64,000 nt of DNA, taken from assembly GCF_023715155.1 (NCBI RefSeq), contig NZ_JAMBNQ010000008.1:62001-126000 (forward strand), written 5' to 3'. Below, one piece after another: positions 58,373 to 64,000 of the stretch. The DNA comes from Neobacillus mesonae. GTDB lineage: Bacteria > Bacillota > Bacilli > Bacillales > Cytobacillaceae. A model generated the notes under the pieces. It ran no database searches. It worked only from the letters and a program-made list of their open reading frames with translations, and was not told the origin of the DNA. How positions within the stretch are numbered: position 1 is the first letter of the stretch; each line of letters begins with the position of its first letter. The translations under genes and the position numbers were made by a program.

Positions 58373-59176
58373 GTGGGAGAAGCAATCGTAATCACATCCG
58401 GTAAGGGCGGCGTCGGCAAAACGACAACAAGCGCCAATATTGGTACAGCACTCGCCCTCCAAGGCAAAAAAGTATGCTTAGTAGATACAGACATTGGTCT
58501 TCGAAACTTGGATGTCGTAATGGGGCTAGAAAACAGAATTATCTATGATCTTGTGGATGTGGTCGATGGCAGATGTAAAATCCATCAGGCATTGGTAAAA
58601 GACAAGCGCTTTGACGGATTATTATATTTATTGCCTGCAGCACAGACTGTTGACAAATCTGCCGTAACTTCCGAACAAATGAAAAAGTTGATGGAAGAAT
58701 TAAAACAAGATTATGATTACATTATTATAGATTGTCCTGCTGGTATCGAACAGGGGTACAAGAATGCAGTAGCAGGGGCGGACAAAGCGATTGTGGTTAC
58801 AACACCTGAGGTTTCTGCCGTACGTGATGCTGATAGAATCATTGGCCTCCTTGAAAAAGAAAAGCATATGGAACCGCCAAAATTAATTGTTAACAGAATC
58901 CGTAATCATATGATGAAGACGGGTGATATGCTTGACTTAGATGAAATTACCGAGCATTTGTCCATTGGCTTAATTGGTATAGTAGCTGATGATGATGAGG
59001 TGATTAGAGCTTCAAACCACGGGGAACCGATTGCTTTAAATCCTAATAGCAAGGCATCTATTGCTTACCGTAATATTGCTAGAAGAATCCTTGGAGAATC
59101 CATCCCGCTTCAGCCTTTGGAAGAAGCAAACAAAGGAATGTTTAGTAAACTTAAGAAATTTTTTGGTGTGCGATAA
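58373..59176 (+). CDS. minD: Septum site-determining ATPase MinD
   Basis: A 267-residue ParA/MinD ATPase that brings MinC to the poles. The deviant Walker A is SGKGGVGKTTTSANIG, the switch region VDTDIGLRNLDVVMGL and IIDCPAGIEQGY. The C-terminal amphipathic membrane-targeting helix is visible (NKGMFSKLKKFFG). GTG start at 58373 after GAAGGGGGAC. Followed by a terminator. Confidence 0.97.
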   Translation: MGEAIVITSGKGGVGKTTTSANIGTALALQGKKVCLVDTDIGLRNLDVVMGLENRIIYDLVDVVDGRCKIHQALVKDKRFDGLLYLLPAAQTVDKSAVTSEQMKKLMEELKQDYDYIIIDCPAGIEQGYKNAVAGADKAIVVTTPEVSAVRDADRIIGLLEKEKHMEPPKLIVNRIRNHMMKTGDMLDLDEITEHLSIGLIGIVADDDEVIRASNHGEPIALNPNSKASIAYRNIARRILGESIPLQPLEEANKGMFSKLKKFFGVR

Positions 59177-59187
59177 GATTTACACAA

Positions 59188-59227
59188 TAAAGCCTGTCCC
59201 CTTTTAGAAGGGTAGACAGGCTTTTTG
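59188..59227 (+). terminator. Terminator after minD
   Basis: AAAGCCTGTC pairs perfectly with GACAGGCTTT around a loop that itself can pair (CCCTT/AAGGG), followed by T. Confidence 0.85.
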
Positions 59228-59316
59228 TTCCTTTTTTAAAAAAAGATTCTAAAGGTCATACTCATTTCATTTTATACATAGACTTGTACAAATGCTTAAA
59301 AAAGGATTGATGGGGT

Positions 59317-60090
59317 ATGGCGCGGTCTTCTGCAGATGAAATACGGCGGCGAATTGCCAAAAGAAAGAAAGGAAAAGGAACGTCCGAAAAAGTTCAAGAA
59401 CACCAATTATTATGGCCTGGTGACGACGATGGTTATGGCTATAACTATTTGTCCCCTTCCGATGGAGAAGATGGACATCCACTATTTAAGAAGGAGGTAT
59501 TCTTTTTCAAAATACTAGCCTCCATTCTTTTATTTTTAGTGATTGCCATTATGTTCCGTCAGGAAATACCAGTACTTGAGCCGGCAAAAAGTTTTGTTGC
59601 TGGAACGATGGACAAGGAATTTAAGTTTGCCGCGGTGTCCAAATGGTATGAGGATAAGTTTGGCAAACCGCTTGCATTGCTGCCATTCACAGAGAATGAA
59701 AAAGAAACTAAAAAGGCAGATGAGCAAATGGGCGCTATTCCTGTGACCGGGAGAATTCTTGAGAATTTTGAAAAGAATGGCCAGGGAATCATGATTGAAA
59801 CTGGAAAAGGCGCACCGGTTCAAGTCATTAATGATGGTTATGTCCAATTTGCCGGGGTTAAAGAGGGATTAGGTAAAACCGTTATTGTTCAGCACGGGGA
59901 TGGATCAGAAACATGGTATGGTAATTTAGATAGTATTAAAGTGAAATTATATCAATATATCGAAAATAGAACTGTGGTTGGAACGGTGACAGATTCTGCT
60001 GGTGATGACAAAACAAAGGGTCAATACTATTTTGCTGTTAAAAAGGATGATAATTTTATTGATCCAGTTAAGGTGATACGCTTTGAATAA
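59317..60090 (+). CDS. spoIVFA: SpoIVFA, regulator of pro-sigma-K processing
   Basis: A 257-residue mother-cell protein that holds SpoIVFB inactive in the outer forespore membrane. It has a basic N-terminus (RRRIAKRKKGKG), one membrane helix (FFKILASILLFLVIAIMF, about 66-83) and an extracytoplasmic M23/LytM-like domain (VQVINDGYVQFAGV, then VIVQHGDGSETWYGNL) without a full catalytic set. Its end overlaps spoIVFB by 8 bases. A TATACATA at 59273-59280 might be part of a sigma-E -10, but I could not find a matching -35. Confidence 0.92.
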   Translation: MARSSADEIRRRIAKRKKGKGTSEKVQEHQLLWPGDDDGYGYNYLSPSDGEDGHPLFKKEVFFFKILASILLFLVIAIMFRQEIPVLEPAKSFVAGTMDKEFKFAAVSKWYEDKFGKPLALLPFTENEKETKKADEQMGAIPVTGRILENFEKNGQGIMIETGKGAPVQVINDGYVQFAGVKEGLGKTVIVQHGDGSETWYGNLDSIKVKLYQYIENRTVVGTVTDSAGDDKTKGQYYFAVKKDDNFIDPVKVIRFE

Positions 60091-60949
60091 GTTTTTTTCA
60101 TTATTGCGTCTCGTTCACATCCATCCATTGCTGTGGCTGATTATTGCCTTATCCATTGCAACGGCACATTTCCGTGAAGTTTGTTTCTTAATCGGAATTA
60201 TTTTTATCCATGAAATGGGGCATGCAGCCGCAGCTTCTTTTTTTTCGTGGCGGATTAAACAGATTACTCTTTTGCCATTTGGCGGGGTTGCTGAAATGGA
60301 TGAACACGGAAACCGCCCGTTAAAAGAAGAAACAATTGTGGTGCTGGCAGGGCCGCTGCAGCATGTTTGGATGATGGCAGCGGCCTATGCCCTTTTGACA
60401 TTTAATATCATGCCAGATGATTTGTATCAAATGTTTGTTCAATACAATTTGATGATTCTAGTGTTTAATCTTTTTCCGGTTTGGCCGTTAGATGGAGGCA
60501 AGCTGGTATTTTTATTGCTATCATTAAAAAATTCCTTTGCACGGGCTCATCAGATTACATTAACCGTTTCATTACTCAGCATAGCTTTGTTTTCGCTGAT
60601 CATCCTGGTGACGGCACCAGCGCACATCAATGTTTGGGTCGTCATTGGCTATTTGCTCTTTTCTATTTATCATGAATGGAAACAGCGGCGCTTTATTTTC
60701 ATGCGTTTTTTATTGGAACGCTATTATGGCAATAAATCCAATCCAGATGAATTAGTACCTATTCAGGCAAATGAGCATGACCTTTTGATACATGTATTGG
60801 AAAAATTCCAACGAGGCTGTAAACATCCAATTGTAGTTGAAGCAGAGGGGGAGAAAAAGGGTACATTGGATGAAAATGAATTGCTTCACGCTTATTTTGC
60901 GGAAAAACGTCTGACCGATAAAATCAGCGACCTTCTCTTTTTATATTAG
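60083..60949 (+). CDS. spoIVFB: SpoIVFB, site-2 intramembrane protease for pro-sigma-K
   Basis: A 288-residue polytopic metalloprotease that cuts pro-sigma-K in the mother cell. The zinc motif HEMGH is in IIFIHEMGHAAAA, and the second metal ligand in NLFPVWPLDGGKL. About six membrane helices precede a cytoplasmic CBS-like domain (PIQANEHDLLIHVLEKFQRG). The start is TTG at 60083 with AAGGTGAT upstream, overlapping the end of spoIVFA so the inhibitor and protease are made together. Confidence 0.95.
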   Translation: MNKFFSLLRLVHIHPLLWLIIALSIATAHFREVCFLIGIIFIHEMGHAAAASFFSWRIKQITLLPFGGVAEMDEHGNRPLKEETIVVLAGPLQHVWMMAAAYALLTFNIMPDDLYQMFVQYNLMILVFNLFPVWPLDGGKLVFLLLSLKNSFARAHQITLTVSLLSIALFSLIILVTAPAHINVWVVIGYLLFSIYHEWKQRRFIFMRFLLERYYGNKSNPDELVPIQANEHDLLIHVLEKFQRGCKHPIVVEAEGEKKGTLDENELLHAYFAEKRLTDKISDLLFLY

Positions 60950-60996
60950 AAAAGATATAATGGTACCAACCTAAAGAAAAAGTGAGGACGTAAGGT

Positions 60997-62463
60997 TTGG
61001 AAAGGTTAATTGTAAATTATGCTTCACGTGAAAAAAGATTTGCTTCTATTCGAAATAAGCATGTAGACAAAATTGTTTTTGACCGGCCAGAGCATCGTTC
61101 TTTGGTCGGTAATATTTATTTGGGGACAATAACAAAGGTGCTTCCTGGAATGAACGCTGCTTTTATTGATATTGGCATTGGGAAAAATGCCTATTTGCAT
61201 CGCAATGTACTTCCATCCTTTGTTTCTTCTCAAGAAAAGGGAAAAAATATTTCTTCCTTTGTTCACCAGGGGGAGAGAATGCTTGTGCAGGTAGATAAGG
61301 ATGCAACCGGTACAAAAGGCCCAAAAGTCACAGGGATAATTGAAATTCCTGGTAAACATTTGATTTACATACCAAATGGGCATTTTACGGCTGTTTCAAA
61401 AAAGATTACAGATGATGAAAAGAAGAACGAGCTTAAGCTGCTTGGAAACCATATGAAAGCTGAACAAGAAGGAATTATTTTTCGAACTTCAAGCGGGGAT
61501 GCGGCAGAGTCAGTGATTCTAGATGAATTCAATCATTTAAGGCTGAAATATGATAAACTCCAACAAAAGACTGGTGAAATAAAAAAGCCAGGATTACTTT
61601 TTCAAAAAGATCAATTTAGTGAGATGGTGGCAGAGGAAGCATCAAAAATGAATATGGGTGAGGTAATAGTGGATGATTTATCATTAAAAAAAAAGCTGGA
61701 CACCTCACTAAATGTAAAGGTTACCTATTATAATGGAAAAGAAAATGTCTTTTCAGCCTTTAAAGTGGAACACGAAATTGATAAGGCACTAAAACATGTT
61801 GTCTGGCTGGATAATGGGGCATATTTAATTTTTGATGAAACGGAAGCACTAACAATCATTGATGTGAATACTGGAAAGTACTCTGGAAAAGCTGATTATC
61901 AGGAGACAGTATTCAAAACAAATGAACTTGCTGCTAAAGAAATTATTCGTCAGCTCCGGCTGCGTGATATCGGCGGCATCGTATTAATTGATTTTATTGA
62001 TATGAAACAGGAACAGGATAAAGAAAAGATCCAAAAAACGATTGAACAAGAATTGGCAAGGGATGAAAAAAGGACAAAAATTGTAGGATGGACAAAGCTG
62101 GGTATTATGCAGCTGACAAGAAAAAGAACCAAAGCGGCTATATCCGAAACGATGCAGGCAAAATGCCCTGTCTGTCATGGCACCGGCCGAATTTTGAGTC
62201 CGGAGACGATTGCTTTCCGCCTTGAAAGGGAACTTTTAGAGCACCGCCATTCCGAATATGAAGCTGTTCTGGTTGAAACTACGAAGGAAGTTCAGGAAGT
62301 GCTGCTAGGACCTAATCAAACTTATAAAGAAACATTGGAAGACCTTCTCCATTTTAAGATTTATTTTTCTATTCTTCCGTCAATCGAACATTATTATGTC
62401 CTGGCACAATTTGGGGCTGAACAGGAGATTTTAGTGAAGGCTGGTGAAACTTCCCACGATTAA
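60997..62463 (+). CDS. rng: Ribonuclease G (RNase E/G family)
   Basis: A 488-residue endoribonuclease. An S1 RNA-binding domain is at about 35-125 (NIYLGTITKVLPGMNAAFID). The DNase I-like catalytic part has ALTIIDVNTGKYSGK and IVLIDFIDM, supplying the two metal-binding aspartates. The zinc-link is CPVCHGTGR. TTG start at 60997. B. subtilis lacks RNase E/G; other Bacillaceae such as the B. cereus group carry it here between spoIVFB and rplU. Confidence 0.94.
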   Translation: MERLIVNYASREKRFASIRNKHVDKIVFDRPEHRSLVGNIYLGTITKVLPGMNAAFIDIGIGKNAYLHRNVLPSFVSSQEKGKNISSFVHQGERMLVQVDKDATGTKGPKVTGIIEIPGKHLIYIPNGHFTAVSKKITDDEKKNELKLLGNHMKAEQEGIIFRTSSGDAAESVILDEFNHLRLKYDKLQQKTGEIKKPGLLFQKDQFSEMVAEEASKMNMGEVIVDDLSLKKKLDTSLNVKVTYYNGKENVFSAFKVEHEIDKALKHVVWLDNGAYLIFDETEALTIIDVNTGKYSGKADYQETVFKTNELAAKEIIRQLRLRDIGGIVLIDFIDMKQEQDKEKIQKTIEQELARDEKRTKIVGWTKLGIMQLTRKRTKAAISETMQAKCPVCHGTGRILSPETIAFRLERELLEHRHSEYEAVLVETTKEVQEVLLGPNQTYKETLEDLLHFKIYFSILPSIEHYYVLAQFGAEQEILVKAGETSHD

Positions 62464-62500
62464 TGCTCTAGGGATGATTAAGCCGTTTACGCTTTTGTTA

Positions 62501-62530
62501 TTGACACATAGGTTCCAATTATGTTAGGAT
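62501..62530 (+). promoter_or_regulatory. Sigma-A promoter of the rplU operon
   Basis: TTGACA (62501-62506), 18-base spacer, TAGGAT (62525-62530), just before the L21 leader. Confidence 0.75.
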
Positions 62531-62534
62531 TTTA

Positions 62535-62640
62535 ATGTTGTTTGTAGCACCCGTGCTACAACCGCACATACCAGGTTGCAAGATTTTGTTTTTTAAAGCA
62601 AAACACCTGCAAATGGCGAGTCTGAGTTTATAAGGAGGTG
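62535..62640 (+). promoter_or_regulatory. L21 ribosomal protein leader
   Basis: The untranslated leader forms GTAGCAC/GTGCTAC around CC and a second stem around CAGGTTGC ... CACCTGC, ending in GGCGAGTCTGAG before the ribosome site. This fits the L21 leader found before rplU in Bacillales and thought to mediate feedback by the ribosomal protein. Assigned from position and structure only. Confidence 0.8.
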
Positions 62641-62645
62641 CAGTT

Positions 62646-62954
62646 ATGTACGCAATTATCGAAACTGGCGGTAAGCAATTGAAAGTGGAAGAAGGCCAAG
62701 CAATCTACATTGAAAAATTAAATGCAGAAGCTGGCGAAACTGTTACTTTTGACAAGGTTCTTTTCGTAGGCGGAGAAACTGTAAAAGTTGGCAGCCCTGT
62801 TGTTGAAGGCGCAACTGTTACAGCTAAAGTTGAAAAACAAGGCCGTCAAAAGAAAATCATTGTTTTCAAGTACAAAGCAAAGAAAAACTACCACAAAAAA
62901 CAAGGTCATCGTCAACCTTACACTAAAGTAGTCATCGAAAAAATCAACGCGTAA
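62646..62954 (+). CDS. rplU: 50S ribosomal protein L21
   Basis: A 102-residue ribosomal protein with [18 protein letters not shown] at the start and [20 protein letters not shown] at the basic C-terminus, which binds 23S rRNA. AAGGAGGTG precedes the ATG. First gene of rplU-prp-rpmA. Confidence 0.98.
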   Translation: MYAIIETGGKQLKVEEGQAIYIEKLNAEAGETVTFDKVLFVGGETVKVGSPVVEGATVTAKVEKQGRQKKIIVFKYKAKKNYHKKQGHRQPYTKVVIEKINA

Positions 62955-62968
62955 GGTGTTGAAAATAG

Positions 62969-63310
62969 ATGATTCATGTAGTGATTAATCGCACGAAATC
63001 CGATGAAATTCATTCGTTTGAAATAAGCGGACATGCCTTTTTTGAAAGGCGGGGAAAGGATATTGTCTGTGCCGGTGTATCTGCCGTATCGGTCGGTACT
63101 GTTAACGCTGTTCATGAGTTAACAGGTGTTACACCTGGCATTGATCATGAATCCGGTCTTCTGCGCTGCGTGATTCCGGGAAATCTGCCGGAGGAAACCA
63201 GCAGGAAGGTGCAGCTCCTTTTGGAGGGTATGGTTGTTGCTTTGCGCACGATTGAAATTGATTACGGAAAACACATAAAGATTACCTTCAAAAAGCAGGA
63301 GGTGGAATAA
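62969..63310 (+). CDS. ysxB: Ribosomal processing cysteine protease Prp (YsxB)
   Basis: A 113-residue protease that removes the N-terminal extension of L27. The catalytic pair is visible in SGHAFFERRGKDIVCAGVSA: His about 22 and Cys about 34, as in the family. It lies between rplU and rpmA, the genes of its ribosomal context, and ends directly before the rpmA ATG, so expression is coupled to its substrate. Confidence 0.93.
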   Translation: MIHVVINRTKSDEIHSFEISGHAFFERRGKDIVCAGVSAVSVGTVNAVHELTGVTPGIDHESGLLRCVIPGNLPEETSRKVQLLLEGMVVALRTIEIDYGKHIKITFKKQEVE

Positions 63311-63604
<294 letters not shown>

Positions 63605-63613
63605 GCTTTATAA

Positions 63614-63652
63614 AACTCTAGCCCTTGTTGGCTGGGGTTTTCTTTTTTTTTT
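63614..63652 (+). terminator. Terminator after rpmA
   Basis: AACTCTAGCC pairs with GGCTGGGGTT (two G-U pairs) around a 6-base loop, followed by a long T-rich run. Confidence 0.85.
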
Positions 63653-63794
63653 AATCCGCCTGAGAATCTTCATAGAAACTCTTCATAGCTATAGACATTT
63701 TCCCTTTATACATAGAAAATTGCTTACGCATGGTTGTTTTTTTGATATACTAACAGCAAATAGTTTTTCGGACAAAGACATTGGGAGCGGACAT

Positions 63795-64000
63795 ATGGAG
63801 AAACAATGGGATATAATTGAGGTACTTAGACATTCGCGGCATGATTGGATGAATAAGCTGCAGCTTATAAAAGGAAATATTGATTTAAACCGGATTGACC
63901 GTGTAAAAGCGGTTATTGATGAAATAATCATTGAGGCGCAAAATGAAACGAAACTCTCCAATTTGCCAATGCCGGGGTTTGTTTCACTCCTGTTAAAAAC
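63795..64000 (+). CDS. spo0B: Spo0B sporulation phosphotransferase (N-terminal part, cut by window edge)
   Basis: The open frame runs off the right edge after about 68 residues. It begins MEKQWDIIEVLRHSRHDWMN and continues KLQLIKGN, the phospho-acceptor helix of Spo0B (His in SRHDWMNKLQLIKGN), and later has ETKLSNLPMP. Spo0B carries phosphate from Spo0F to Spo0A in the phosphorelay. GGGAGCGG precedes the ATG. The N-terminus is shorter than that of B. subtilis by roughly 15 residues. Position after rpmA is conserved. Confidence 0.93.
   Translation, partial: MEKQWDIIEVLRHSRHDWMNKLQLIKGNIDLNRIDRVKAVIDEIIIEAQNETKLSNLPMPGFVSLLLK

Overview
The window is chromosomal DNA of a spore-forming member of the Bacillaceae (Bacillus sensu lato). 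Sporulation genes (gerE, gerM, lonB, spoVID, ysxE, spoIIB, spoIVFA, spoIVFB, spo0B), a lysine riboswitch, a valS T-box leader and a gene order almost collinear with Bacillus subtilis from etfB to spo0B all point there. Nearly every gene is on the + strand; only yslB, a LiaF-like membrane protein gene and a 62-residue membrane protein gene are on the - strand. Family names come from recognising protein sequences and gene order; no database search was run.

Layout. 1-5.4 kb: etfB (end only), etfA, trxA, uvrC, lysine riboswitch, lysC. 5.4-9.5 kb: yslB (minus strand), then the succinate dehydrogenase operon sdhCAB. 9.5-14.7 kb: gerE, ysmB, racE, gerM, rph, rdgB (ysnA), ysnB. 14.7-24.5 kb: tRNA-Arg(UCU), ysoA, tig, clpX, lonB, lonA, ysxC, a minus-strand membrane protein. 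24.6-30.9 kb: the hemAXCDBL operon (glutamyl-tRNA to uroporphyrinogen III). 31-38 kb: spoVID, ysxE, T-box, valS, folC.

38-53 kb is the accessory part. In B. subtilis only comC and spoIIB lie between folC and maf. Here the interval also holds a membrane GAF-GGDEF diguanylate cyclase, an IS200-type element, and a complete-looking type IV pilus locus: major pilin, prepilin peptidase (comC/pilD), pilM, pilN, pilO, pilB, pilT, pilC, two prepilins with Glu5, and a large pilin without Glu5 that has a beta-solenoid-like C-terminus. Two points stand out. PilB starts with a canonical two-motif MshEN-type cyclic-di-GMP module (24 + 5 + 24 residues) a few kilobases from the diguanylate cyclase. PilO carries a C-terminal SPOR-plus-helical extension with the same architecture as the neighbouring septal sporulation protein SpoIIB. 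Together they suggest a c-di-GMP-gated retractile pilus that may be targeted to peptidoglycan at septa or poles.

53-64 kb returns to the conserved order: maf, radC, mreBCD, minCD, spoIVFA, spoIVFB, rng (RNase G, absent from B. subtilis at this place), L21 leader, rplU, prp (ysxB), rpmA, and the start of spo0B. Relative to B. subtilis the ilv-leu operon is missing between ysnB and ysoA. A palindromic intergenic repeat lies between mreD and minC and a structured repeat-like sequence precedes pilM.
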